24,576 nucleotides of DNA from JAFAXD01 sp035472475 (lineage in GTDB: Bacteria > Pseudomonadota > Alphaproteobacteria > Rhizobiales > Xanthobacteraceae): positions 1-24,576 of the forward strand of contig DATIPA010000208.1 in assembly GCA_035472475.1 (NCBI GenBank). The letters are read 5' to 3'. The stretch's first letter is position 1, and each line of letters opens with the position of its first letter. The notes below the pieces were generated by a model. The model did no database searches. It was given only the letters and a program-made list of their open reading frames with translations, and had not been told where the DNA came from. Below, one piece after another: positions 1 through 7,815 of the stretch. Made by a program: the position numbers and the translations under genes.

Positions 1-837
1 AAACTCGAGTTCTTCAACCCGCTCGCGAGCGTCAAGGATCGCATCGGCGTCAACATGATTCTGGCACTGGAGCAGCAGGGCAAGATCAAGCCGGGCGCGA
101 CCCTGATCGAGCCGACATCGGGCAATACCGGGATCGCGCTGGCATTCGTGGGCGCGGCGCGCGGATATCGCGTGATCCTGACAATGCCGGATTCGATGTC
201 GATCGAGCGGCGCAAGATGCTGGTGTTTCTCGGCGCCGAGCTGCACCTGACCCCGCGCGAGCAGGGGATGAAGGGCGCGATGGCGCGCGCGCAGGAGCTG
301 CTCAACGAGATCCCCGGCTCGGTGATGCCCGGCCAGTTCACCAATCCTGCCAACCCGGAGGTCCACCGCAAAACGACGGCCGAGGAAATCTGGCGCGACA
401 CCGCCGGCGCGGTCGACGTGATCGTGTCGGGCGTCGGAACCGGCGGCACGTTCACCGGTGTCTCCCAGGTCCTCAAACCGCGCAAACCCACGCTGAGGAT
501 GGTCGCCGTCGAGCCGGAGCTCAGCCCGGTTCTGTCCGGCGGAACGCACCGTCCGCATCCCAGTCAGGGGATCGGCGCTGGCTTCATTCCCGAGGTGATG
601 GATACCAAGCTGATCGACGAGATCGTCACCGTGAGCAACGATGACGCGATCGGCACCGCGCGCAAGCTCGCGAGCGCCGAAGGCATTCCGTGCGGAATTT
701 CAAGCGGGGCGGCGCTCGCCGCTGCATTCAAGATTGCCCGGCGCCCCGAGAGCGCCGGTAAGATGATCGTAACGATCATCCCGGACTTCGCCGAACGCTA
801 CATTTCGACGGTGCTGTTCGAGGGGCTCGGGACATAG
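1..837 (+). CDS. cysK: Cysteine synthase A (O-acetylserine sulfhydrylase), 5' end outside window
   Basis: PLP enzyme making L-cysteine from O-acetylserine and sulfide in the cytoplasm. The reading frame is open from base 1, so the N-terminus (probably about 40 residues) is missing. Visible family signatures are ASVKDRIG, whose Lys (bases 34-36) is the Schiff-base lysine, the substrate loop TSGNTG (about 115-132) and the PLP-phosphate loop GVGTGGTFTG (about 430-459). The C-terminal GISSGAALAAA and the ending PDFAERYISTVLFEG are also typical. No internal break is seen. The last 98 bases recur in diverged form at 1510-1607. Cystathionine beta-synthase-type paralogues have similar folds, but the length and motifs fit CysK/CysM best. 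Confidence 0.95.
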   Translation, partial: KLEFFNPLASVKDRIGVNMILALEQQGKIKPGATLIEPTSGNTGIALAFVGAARGYRVILTMPDSMSIERRKMLVFLGAELHLTPREQGMKGAMARAQELLNEIPGSVMPGQFTNPANPEVHRKTTAEEIWRDTAGAVDVIVSGVGTGGTFTGVSQVLKPRKPTLRMVAVEPELSPVLSGGTHRPHPSQGIGAGFIPEVMDTKLIDEIVTVSNDDAIGTARKLASAEGIPCGISSGAALAAAFKIARRPESAGKMIVTIIPDFAERYISTVLFEGLGT

Positions 838-840
838 CAG

Positions 841-861
841 GCGAGGGCAGACGCCGCTCGC
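841..861. terminator. Hairpin between convergent cysK and secreted-protein gene
   Basis: GCGAGGGC pairs with GCC-G-CTCGC around an AGAC loop with one bulged G, giving about eight base pairs. It lies in the 32-bp gap between two convergent stop codons, where a bidirectional terminator is expected. There is no T-tract, so the assignment is tentative. Confidence 0.35.
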
Positions 862-869
862 TATCCTGC

Positions 870-1346
870 TCAGTCGCAGCGATAAAATGACCTGTAAGAC
901 CACCCCGTTTTGTTGATTCCGCTGTTTCCAGTCAGGTGGATTCCGTTCGGAGAGTGTCGGCAGTTTCTTCCTGCAACCGGGCGCTCGGAAAGAACTCGGT
1001 GCTGGCAGCCAAATCGATCGCACTCGATGCGATGGCCGACTCTTGCTGAAGGGGCAGCCGCCGCGCGAGCCGCAGTTGGACGAGCGGCGCGCTGTTGCGG
1101 CGCCGGCGCGAGATCGCGCCTTTGGTTGGACATTATTTCTCCGCGCGAGCAGCCCGAAAAACCTCTGACACACATCGCTCTGCATTGCGCCACCGTGCGT
1201 CCCGCGCTGAATATCGAATTTCCGCCGTCACAGCGGGTCTTGCAGCTACAGCTGCCGTCACTGATCGTACCGAGCAGCGCCAGCGCTTCCGAAGCAAAGC
1301 ATGCGCAAATGCCGAAAATAACGGTTGCCAACGCCAAGCCTTTCAT
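870..1346 (-). CDS. Cysteine-rich secreted protein of unknown function
   Basis: 158 residues with no family I recognise. The start was chosen at MKGLALATVIFG because a GGGGGA ribosome site lies seven bases upstream and the first ~24 residues form a signal peptide (hydrophobic core LALATVIFGICACFA, likely cleavage after EALA). The frame stays open 22 codons further upstream but lacks a ribosome site there. The mature part has ten Cys: six within about 35 residues (GSCSCKTRC, QCRAMC, SGC), then an Ala/Arg/Pro-rich linker, then four more toward the C-terminus, the last at the penultimate residue. The even number suggests periplasmic disulfides. It lies between the two cysK tails. Function unknown. 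Confidence 0.6.
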   Translation of the reverse strand: MKGLALATVIFGICACFASEALALLGTISDGSCSCKTRCDGGNSIFSAGRTVAQCRAMCVRGFSGCSRGEIMSNQRRDLAPAPQQRAARPTAARAAAAPSARVGHRIECDRFGCQHRVLSERPVAGRNCRHSPNGIHLTGNSGINKTGWSYRSFYRCD

Positions 1347-1424
1347 TGTTGTCCCCCGTTGCCCGCAAGTTCGCTGATCTGCGGATGTGATCCCGTACGA
1401 CGCTGCCTCCAAACTGCCGCGGCC

Positions 1425-1511
1425 CTACTTCGCAGCCGCCTCTGCATCCTGGCGGTGGGTACGGTCGCGATAGCGGCGGTCGGCCTGGTGCATCAGGTCC
1501 CGGATTACGGG
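1425..1511 (-). pseudogene. 3' remnant of a second phytanoyl-CoA dioxygenase-like gene
   Basis: Read on the minus strand this encodes VIRDLMHQADRRYRDR and on to a stop. It matches the last 27 residues of the intact PhyH-like protein encoded at 2022-2849 in 21 of 27 positions, including the stop position. Homology ends abruptly after Val-Ile, where the sequence becomes the cysK tail. Differences are spread and mostly conservative, so this is a paralogue tail and not a recent copy. Confidence 0.75.
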
Positions 1512-1607
1512 CGCCCCGAGAGCGCCAGAAAAATGATTGTCACCGTCATTCCGGATTTCGCCGAGCGCTACATTTCGACGTTGCTGTTCGAGGGGCTCGG
1601 CGCGTAG
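1510..1607 (+). pseudogene. 3' remnant of a second cysK-like gene
   Basis: Aligns without gaps to the last 98 bases of the cysK at the window start (740-837), with about 14 mismatches including the stop region. It encodes RKMIVTVIPDFAERYIS and the FEGLG ending. Most changes are synonymous or conservative (I/V, V/L), so the copy diverged while still under protein-level selection before it was truncated. Its 5' side is fused directly to the tail of a minus-strand phyH paralogue. Confidence 0.8.
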
Positions 1608-1641
1608 GATCAAGCCGAGCGCGAACTTGCCGCTGATTAGG

Positions 1642-1872
1642 TCAGCACACGCGCCGTCCACGAACCCAAACGCAGCGGGCCACGGGACGGCCCGCCACGG
1701 CTCGTCGGCGCACAACGACGACGGCTGGCTCGACCACGGACGCGCTGCCGACAGATAAATTCAACACGGATTTCCCGCCGGCGAAAAGCGCACCGGCTTG
1801 CGTTGCTGAGGCTGCGAGCGCGAGTCCAAGCACGAGAGCGGCAATGCTTCCCAGTCTGAACGTCGTAGTCAT
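1642..1872 (-). CDS. Small secreted basic protein, unknown function
   Basis: 76 residues, unrecognised. The start MTTTFRLG is supported by a strong GGGAGGAG ribosome site about eight bases upstream. Residues 1-27 form a signal peptide (core IAALVLGLALAASA, cleavage near TQA-G). The mature part is only about 50 residues, Val- and Arg-rich, with two Cys in the last eleven residues (ARCVW, RRVC). This could be a small periplasmic or surface protein. It shares no clear similarity with the Cys-rich secreted protein at 870-1346, although both occupy the same position relative to a cysK tail. Confidence 0.5.
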   Translation of the reverse strand: MTTTFRLGSIAALVLGLALAASATQAGALFAGGKSVLNLSVGSASVVEPAVVVVRRRAVAGRPVARCVWVRGRRVC

Positions 1873-2021
1873 GTTCGTTCTCCTCCCAAGCCGGAATTTG
1901 CTAACTCCGAGCTGAACAATGATAGGCACTCTGCGAATTGGTTGGAAGCCATACGCAGTCCTTTGGTTGCACCGCAGCAGCACGACTATCGTGCCTCGAC
2001 GCGGATTGCTGGGCTCTCGCT

Positions 2022-2849
2022 TTACCGCGCCACAGCCTCGGCATCCTGCTGGTGTGTCTTGTCGCGATAATGCCTGTCGGCCTGGTGCATCAGGTCCCAG
2101 ATTACGGGGTCGCGATCACGGGTCGGCAAGGGGTCATGGTCCCAGTACCCGTAACGATCTTCGCCGCTCACCAGGGTAGCGGCGCGCCGGCCGGTCGTCG
2201 ATTCGACATGCGCCGGAATGAACATCATCGCAAAGCCGAGGCGGCGACCATCCGATGTGTTTGGCTCGGAGCTGTGAAACAGGTGGCCGTGATGGATCGA
2301 GAACTCGCCGGGCTTGAGCACGATATCGACCGCGGACGTCTCATCGACGTCGACCAGCGCCTGACCGCGTGAAAGCAGGTTGTCCTTGTCGTAGGTCTCG
2401 ACATGCTTGTGCGTGCCGGTGCGATGCGAACCCGGAACAGCGCGCATGCAGCCGTTGTGGCGCGTGACCTCGTTGAGCGCAAGCCAGGCCGTGATGATGG
2501 TCGGTGGCTTCAACCCGAAATAGGCGTGGTCCTGGTGCCAGCTCACGAACTTGCGGTCCTGCGGATCCTTGATCCAGAACCGCGACGCCATGATGAACAA
2601 GTCTGGGCCTGCGAGATCCGCGATCGCGCCGAGGAGGCGGGGGTGACGGGCGAGCCGCCAGGCCCAGTCGAAGTAGAGGTGCCCCTTGATGTGGATTGTC
2701 TCGACCGCCGAACGGCCGGTCTCGGCTTCGTAGGCCTCGAGTCGCTGGCGGCAGTCGGCGGCCTCGTCGGGAGATATCGCAACCACCGGCGAGACGAAGC
2801 CGTCCTCCGCAAACGCCCGGACCTCCTGTTCGCTCATTACATTCGGCAT
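2022..2849 (-). CDS. Phytanoyl-CoA dioxygenase (PhyH) family Fe(II)/2-oxoglutarate oxygenase
   Basis: 275-residue cytoplasmic oxygenase of the PhyH family, which hydroxylates organic substrates using Fe(II), O2 and 2-oxoglutarate. The iron triad is visible: WHQDHAYFG supplies His105 and Asp107, and FHSSEPNTSDGRR supplies the distal His192 with Arg202/203 placed to hold 2-oxoglutarate. The start MPNVMSEQE was chosen because GGAG lies eight bases upstream; the frame is open much further upstream but runs through the AT-rich promoter region. It diverges from the extradiol dioxygenase gene, so it probably shares control and substrate pathway with that cluster. Its real substrate cannot be read from sequence; PhyH proteins act on far more than phytanoyl-CoA. 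A diverged copy of its tail lies at 1425-1511. Confidence 0.88.
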   Translation of the reverse strand: MPNVMSEQEVRAFAEDGFVSPVVAISPDEAADCRQRLEAYEAETGRSAVETIHIKGHLYFDWAWRLARHPRLLGAIADLAGPDLFIMASRFWIKDPQDRKFVSWHQDHAYFGLKPPTIITAWLALNEVTRHNGCMRAVPGSHRTGTHKHVETYDKDNLLSRGQALVDVDETSAVDIVLKPGEFSIHHGHLFHSSEPNTSDGRRLGFAMMFIPAHVESTTGRRAATLVSGEDRYGYWDHDPLPTRDRDPVIWDLMHQADRHYRDKTHQQDAEAVAR

Positions 2850-2974
2850 TTGTCGCTCCGAGCCAGCGCTTTGTTTTCCGCGAAACCGCGTGCAGTCCAG
2901 GAGTATAGCGCAAACCAACGCGCCCCGACGAACGGCCCGAGGGGAGGGCGGCGCAATCAGCGGCGGCATTAGAG

Positions 2975-3023
2975 TTTTACCATATGGATTATTATCATCT
3001 ATTATATTTATCGATTGGTAAAA
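2975..3023. promoter_or_regulatory. AT-rich divergent promoter/operator between phyH-like and ligB-like genes
   Basis: A perfect 8-bp inverted repeat, TTTTACCA (2975-2982) and TGGTAAAA (3016-3023), encloses a block far richer in A+T than anything else here. Inside, the minus strand carries an exact TATAAT (3001-3006) for the phyH-like gene. The plus strand carries an overlapping TATTAT (3000-3005) with TTTACC about 18 bases upstream, for the ligB-like operon. A CCATATGG palindrome lies at 2980-2987. A repressor bound at the repeats would close both promoters; the TetR encoded at 5346-6104 is the obvious candidate, by inference only. Confidence 0.55.
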
Positions 3024-3102
3024 ATGGTCTAACCTGACCGGAGAACCAGAACGACGTCCGCGCTCATAGATCGCGGGGTCAACAACAAGGGAGGCTGACG
3101 CC

Positions 3103-4095
3103 ATGGCGCGCATCGTGTACGGCCTCGGCGCGTCGCATTCACCCATGCTGACGCTCGAAGGCAAGCGCTGGAGCGAGCGTGCCGCCGACGATATGCGCAA
3201 CCCGAGCCTCAACACGTCGGACGGGCGCTTCGTCTCCTATGCGGAGTTGGCGCGCGAGAACGGTGCACCCTACGGCGACGTTGCGACGGAGGAGCGTTTT
3301 CTCGAAGTCGAAGCCGCCTCGCAATCCGCGCTTGACCGCTTGGCCGACGAGATCGAAGCCGGCGCTCCCGATGTCGTGGTCATCGTCGGCGATGACCAGC
3401 AGGAATTGTTCAGCGCCGCGAATATGCCGGCCGTATCGGTCTACTACGGCGAGCGCGTCATCATGCATCCGTTCGAGATCAACGAACGCTCGCCGTCCTG
3501 GCTCGGTGCAGTGACCAAAGGTTACGCGATGGACGCGGCTCACGCGTTTCCCGGTCATCCGGAGCTGGCGCTTGACCTGATTCACGGCCTCATCGAGCGG
3601 GATGTCGACGTCTGCGCGAGCGCACGCGTCGACGACCCGGGCAAGGCCGGTTTTGGCCACGCCTACGGCTTCGTCGTCGAACGCTTGTTCAAGGGACGAC
3701 CCATCCCGATCGTGCCGATCCTGCTCAACACCTACTACCCCCCGAACCAGATCACGGCGCGTCGCTGCTACGACATCGGCTGCGCGTTGCGCGCGTCGAT
3801 CGAAGCAAGCCGTCTGGATTTGCGCGTGGCGATCGCCGCCAGCGGCGGGCTGAGCCATTTCATCGTAGACGACGAGCTGGACCAACGCATCCTCGACGCT
3901 CTGCGGGCCAAGGACGCTCAGACCCTGCGTTCAATCCCGCAAGCGGCGCTCAATTCCGGCTCATCGGAAATTCGCAACTGGATCATGGTAGGGGCGCTGG
4001 TCGAGGAATTGAACCTGAGGTGGTCGGAATATCACCCGGTGCGCCGAACCCCGGCGGGAACCGGAACCGGCGTCGCGTTCGCGTCCTGGAACTGA
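3103..4095 (+). CDS. LigB-type (class III) extradiol ring-cleavage dioxygenase
   Basis: 330 residues of the LigB superfamily, non-haem Fe(II) enzymes that open catecholic rings next to the hydroxyls. GASHSPML gives the first iron ligand His12, SGGLSHF gives the active-site His252 and SSEIRNW gives the acidic iron ligand Glu289, with GFGHAYG (His186) as another conserved site. Where protocatechuate 4,5-dioxygenase LigB has its second iron His, this protein reads GDDQQELF (96-103). Some LigB relatives share that form, so substrate or metal site may differ. GGGAGG lies nine bases before the ATG. It is the first gene of the plus-strand operon and is followed after 31 bases by the P450. The substrate is unknown, probably an aromatic diol. 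Confidence 0.85.
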   Translation: MARIVYGLGASHSPMLTLEGKRWSERAADDMRNPSLNTSDGRFVSYAELARENGAPYGDVATEERFLEVEAASQSALDRLADEIEAGAPDVVVIVGDDQQELFSAANMPAVSVYYGERVIMHPFEINERSPSWLGAVTKGYAMDAAHAFPGHPELALDLIHGLIERDVDVCASARVDDPGKAGFGHAYGFVVERLFKGRPIPIVPILLNTYYPPNQITARRCYDIGCALRASIEASRLDLRVAIAASGGLSHFIVDDELDQRILDALRAKDAQTLRSIPQAALNSGSSEIRNWIMVGALVEELNLRWSEYHPVRRTPAGTGTGVAFASWN

Positions 4096-4126
4096 GGTCG
4101 AAACAACCGGTCGTCGGGAGGAGCAG

Positions 4127-5299
4127 ATGCAGCAGCTGACAACGTTTCGCTTCGATCCATCGCATCGCGACTTCATCAACGACCCCTATCCGACGTATCG
4201 GACGCTGCGGGACGAGGCACCGGCGTATTTCGACGAGACGACCGGGTGCTGGCTCATTTCGCGCTATCAGGATGTCGCACGCATTCTCGCAGACACGGCG
4301 ACATTCTCCTCGGCCAAGGGAAATTCGATCGTCGACTCGCCACTGCGGGTCGGCAAGACGCTTGGGTCAATGGACCCGCCGCGGCATGACGAACTGCGGC
4401 GCGTGGTGATGCGAGGGGTTACTCCGGCGCGCATCGAGGCGATGTTGCCGTCGCTGCGCGCTCACGTGCGACGGGTGGTGCGCGAGCTCGCGCACCGGGG
4501 CGAATGCGACCTCGTCGCGGACATCGGACGGCCGGTCCTCTACGGAGCCCTCGGACGGATGTTGGGCCTCGATGACGAAGCTGCCGACAAGGCCGTTGAT
4601 CTCTCGAAGAGCCTGTTTCACGCGGGGCTCGGACCGACAGGCTCCCCACTCACGCCGGATGGTTTTCGCGCCGTGTTCGAATTTCTCGGCGAACAAGTGC
4701 TCAAGCGAAGAACCGCGCGTGGCGATGACATCATTTCGGTTCTGCTCGACGCCAAGGACGCTGGCGCGGCCATGACCGATCAGGAGATCGTCGCCAACAT
4801 GACGACCGTGCTGCTGGCTGGCAATGCCTCGATCGGTCACTACTTCCACAACTTGCTGTACGCGCTCTGGCGCTTTCCCGACGAGCGAAAACGGGTCCGG
4901 CAGGACCTCGCCAAGGCCGACGACGCGGTGGAAGAGGGAGTGCGCTGGGACACGTCCACGCAGTGCTTCGCGCGCCAGACGACCACGGAGGTCACAATCG
5001 CGGGGACTGTCATTCCGGCGGATTCGCGACTGGTGGTGTTCTACGCGTCGGCCAATCGCGACGAGCGCGTCATTCCGAATCCGGATCGCTTCGACGCCGG
5101 CCGCCCCAAGGCGCGCCATTTCGGGTTTGGCGCGGGCCCGCATTTTTGTCTCGGGGCGCAGACCGCGCGGCACATGTTGCGGGTCATTCTCGAGGAACTG
5201 CTGCCGGTGCTCGGCGACTATGAGTTGGATCTGATCAACGCGCAGCGCGTGCCTCACCTTATGGTTCGCGGCTTTTCAAAGCTCCCGATACGGTGGTGA
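4127..5299 (+). CDS. Cytochrome P450
   Basis: 390-residue soluble bacterial P450 monooxygenase. The haem loop is FGFGAGPHFCLG with thiolate Cys341; the K-helix ExxR is Glu270-Arg273; the C-helix contact region is MDPPRHDELRR (82-92). The I-helix reads LLAGNASIG (229-237). The usual acid-alcohol pair (AGxD/ET) is Ala234-Ser235 here, which would change proton delivery and suggests an atypical substrate-assisted reaction. GGGAGGAG lies five bases before the ATG. No ferredoxin or reductase gene is nearby, so electrons must come from elsewhere in the genome. The operon position suggests that it hydroxylates the compound later handled by the extradiol dioxygenase, or an analogue. Confidence 0.93.
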   Translation: MQQLTTFRFDPSHRDFINDPYPTYRTLRDEAPAYFDETTGCWLISRYQDVARILADTATFSSAKGNSIVDSPLRVGKTLGSMDPPRHDELRRVVMRGVTPARIEAMLPSLRAHVRRVVRELAHRGECDLVADIGRPVLYGALGRMLGLDDEAADKAVDLSKSLFHAGLGPTGSPLTPDGFRAVFEFLGEQVLKRRTARGDDIISVLLDAKDAGAAMTDQEIVANMTTVLLAGNASIGHYFHNLLYALWRFPDERKRVRQDLAKADDAVEEGVRWDTSTQCFARQTTTEVTIAGTVIPADSRLVVFYASANRDERVIPNPDRFDAGRPKARHFGFGAGPHFCLGAQTARHMLRVILEELLPVLGDYELDLINAQRVPHLMVRGFSKLPIRW

Positions 5300-5345
5300 T
5301 ATTTTTGCTTCAGACTTCGCCGGGTGCTCAACAGAGATAACGAAC

Positions 5346-6104
5346 ATGCCCATGCAAGACGGCCAGCAGCTCTCCTCGGCGACCGGCGCGGTCGATCGCG
5401 CGCGCCGGCCGCAGCGTCGCGCCCTGGATACGCGGGAGCGGATCATCGCAGTCGCGTTGACCGAGTTCGCCCAGCATGGATTTCGCGGCACGTCGACCCG
5501 GGAAGTCGCCAAGCTTGCGGGCGTGCAGCATCCGCTCGTGAACTACCACTTCACTAACAAAGAGGGGTTGTGGCGCGCCGTATTGGCCGCGACCGGCGGC
5601 GCATTCCTGGACCGGTTCAACCGGCGGCTCACCGGTCTTCGCGGCGTGGACGAGGTGACCAAGCTGAGGCTGGTGCAGGAGGATTTCATCCGGTTCGCGG
5701 CCGAACACCCGCATTTTCACGCGCTGATGTCGCAGGAAGCTCAGCACTCGCGCAGGCACTTGAAGTTCATCCTGACCGAATTGGTGCGTCCCTATTTCGC
5801 GCAGGTCACCCCCCTTATTCGTGCAGCGCAACGCGCCGGAAAATATGTCGAGGGCGAGCCGTACCATCTGCAGTATCTGTTCATCGGCGCCGCAACGCGC
5901 ATCTTCACCCTCGCGGCCGAAGTCAAAGCGATGACCGGTCGTCCGCCATCATCGCAAAGGATGATTGAGGAGCACGTCACCGCCTGCCTTGGCCTGTTTT
6001 TCAGGGACCGTCCCGGAGAAAACCGATCGCTGGCCGCGCGTCCCGCGCGCGGCGGTCGCGGCGCCACCACCCGCTGGAGACGGAGGCGCACGACAGTTTC
6101 ATGA
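5346..6104 (+). CDS. TetR-family transcriptional regulator
   Basis: 252 residues. The N-terminal TetR DNA-binding domain spans about residues 28-75, with helix-turn-helix TSTREVAKLAGVQHP followed by LVNYHFTNKEGLW, the family hallmark. The C-terminal domain, which binds ligand and dimerises, runs to about 222. The last ~28 residues are an Arg-rich tail (RWRRRR) and may be disordered. The ribosome site is weak; an ATG two codons later is an alternative start. The stop overlaps the next gene's start (ATGA), which suggests translational coupling to the acyl-CoA ligase. It probably represses this catabolic cluster until a CoA thioester or substrate is present; ligand and operator are inferred. Confidence 0.88.
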   Translation: MPMQDGQQLSSATGAVDRARRPQRRALDTRERIIAVALTEFAQHGFRGTSTREVAKLAGVQHPLVNYHFTNKEGLWRAVLAATGGAFLDRFNRRLTGLRGVDEVTKLRLVQEDFIRFAAEHPHFHALMSQEAQHSRRHLKFILTELVRPYFAQVTPLIRAAQRAGKYVEGEPYHLQYLFIGAATRIFTLAAEVKAMTGRPPSSQRMIEEHVTACLGLFFRDRPGENRSLAARPARGGRGATTRWRRRRTTVS

Positions 6105-7684
6105 GAGTCGAGGCCGCCATGACGCCCAAGATCCTCCATCAGCAGAGCTTGGCCGATCTCCTGCGCCGCACCGCGCGCCGCGTTCCCGGCAAGAGCGCGA
6201 TCCGCTGCGGCGACACCGTCTGGACGTACCGCGAGTTTGACGAGGTCTGTGGCCGGCTCGCACGCGGCCTGCGGGAGCAGGGCATTGGGCCCGGCGACCG
6301 GGTCGCCATCCTGTCGCGCAATTCCCACGCGTTCGCGGCGTTGCGGTTTGCGCTCGCGCGGATCGGGGCCGTGCTTGTGCCGGTCAACTTCATGCTCAAT
6401 GCCGAAGAGATCGCCTTCATCCTGCGGAGCTCCGGCGCCGTCGCGCTGGCTGTCGGGCCGGATTTCGTCGCGGTCGGAGTTGCGGCGGCTGCGCGCGAAA
6501 CCAAGGTCACGATGATGTTGTGGTTGCCGGGCGAGACCGCGTCGGCACCGCCTTCGGCCATGCGCAGCTTCGATGACCTTTGCGCGTGCCAGGACGTGGA
6601 TGCACTGGTCGAGGTCGATGGGCGGTCGCTCGCGCAGATCGTCTACACCAGCGGTACCGAGTCGTTGCCCAAGGGCGCGATGCTCACGCACGAGGCGGTG
6701 ATCTGGCAGTACGTCAGCTGCATCGTCGAGGGAGGTATGGCTGCGGACGATGTCATGCTGCACGCGCTCCCGCTCTATCATTGCGCGCAGCTCGATGTAT
6801 TTTTGGGCCCGGCCATTTATCTCGGCGCGACCAACATCATCACCAGCCAGCCACGGCCCGAGGTAATCCTGCCGCTTATTGCGGAGCACAGGATCACCTC
6901 TTTTTTTGCGCCGCCGTCGGTCTGGATTTCACTCTTGCGCTCGCCGCTGTTCGACGCGACCGATCTATCCTCGCTGCAGAAGGGCTACTACGGCGCATCG
7001 ATCATGCCGGTCGAGGTCCTGCGCGAACTGCAGCGGCGGCTGCCCGCGGTGCGGCTGTGGAACCTCTATGGCCAGACCGAGATCGCGCCCCTGGCGACGG
7101 TGCTCAAGCCGGAAGACCAGTTGCGCAAGGCGGGTTCGGCCGGCAAGCCGGTGCTGAATGTCGAAACGCGCGTCGTGGACGATGCGCTCAAGGACGTTCA
7201 GCCGGGTGAAGTCGGCGAGATCGTCCACCGGTCGCCGCAGTTGTTGCAGGGATATTTCAATGAATCCGAGAAGACCGAGCAAGCGTTCGCGGGCGATTGG
7301 TTCCATAGCGGCGATCTCGCCACCGTCGACGCCGAGGGCTACATCACCGTCGTCGACCGCAAGAAGGACATGATCAAAACCGGCGGCGAGAACGTATCGA
7401 GCCGTGAGGTCGAAGAGGCCATCTATCAATTGCCGCAGATCTCCGAGGTCGCCGTCATCGGCTTGCCTGACCCGCGGTGGATCGAGGCCGTCACTGCGGT
7501 TGTGGTCGTCAAGGCAGGGCTCGCCATCGACGAAGCCGCCATTGTCGGGCATTGCCGCGAGAAGCTCGCGCACTTCAAGGTGCCAAAGCACGTCATTCTT
7601 GCCGATAGTCTGCCGAAGAACCCGAGCGGAAAGCTGCTCAAGCGCGAGTTGCGGACGCATTATGCGGCGCACGCGACGGCATGA
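6101..7684 (+). CDS. Acyl-CoA synthetase / AMP-dependent CoA ligase (FadD-like)
   Basis: 527-residue ANL-superfamily enzyme that adenylates a carboxylic acid and transfers it to CoA. Motifs in order: P-loop YTSGTESLPKGAM (182-194), YGQTE (323-327), HSGDL (402-406), hinge region DRKKDMIKTGGENV (419-432) and the catalytic Lys511 in NPSGKLLKR. Length is normal and no motif is damaged. The first ATG overlaps the TetR stop. A second ATG at 6119 has GAGG a few bases upstream and may be the real start (521 residues). With the Liv-type importer immediately downstream, it probably activates the imported acid, possibly trapping it in the cell. The substrate (aromatic or fatty acid) cannot be decided. 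Confidence 0.93.
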   Translation: MRVEAAMTPKILHQQSLADLLRRTARRVPGKSAIRCGDTVWTYREFDEVCGRLARGLREQGIGPGDRVAILSRNSHAFAALRFALARIGAVLVPVNFMLNAEEIAFILRSSGAVALAVGPDFVAVGVAAAARETKVTMMLWLPGETASAPPSAMRSFDDLCACQDVDALVEVDGRSLAQIVYTSGTESLPKGAMLTHEAVIWQYVSCIVEGGMAADDVMLHALPLYHCAQLDVFLGPAIYLGATNIITSQPRPEVILPLIAEHRITSFFAPPSVWISLLRSPLFDATDLSSLQKGYYGASIMPVEVLRELQRRLPAVRLWNLYGQTEIAPLATVLKPEDQLRKAGSAGKPVLNVETRVVDDALKDVQPGEVGEIVHRSPQLLQGYFNESEKTEQAFAGDWFHSGDLATVDAEGYITVVDRKKDMIKTGGENVSSREVEEAIYQLPQISEVAVIGLPDPRWIEAVTAVVVVKAGLAIDEAAIVGHCREKLAHFKVPKHVILADSLPKNPSGKLLKRELRTHYAAHATA

Positions 7685-7815
7685 GGGCCGCGTGACTTTG
7701 GTCGCGCATCCGCGGCGGTCGAGCGTGACCGGGTGCCGTCCTTGCGGTACAGTGGGCTCAGGGGCTTCAATGACAATGATGCAGCCGTAAACGGCAGCTT
7801 GGGAGGATCATGCCA

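Noticed and set aside
3139..3885. 248-codon minus-strand frame opposite the ligB-like gene
   Set aside because: No motif and no ribosome site; it is a mirror frame of the dioxygenase.
5792..6889. 365-codon minus-strand frame opposite tetR and the CoA ligase
   Set aside because: Antisense shadow of two well-supported genes, with the charged low-complexity composition typical of such frames in GC-rich DNA.
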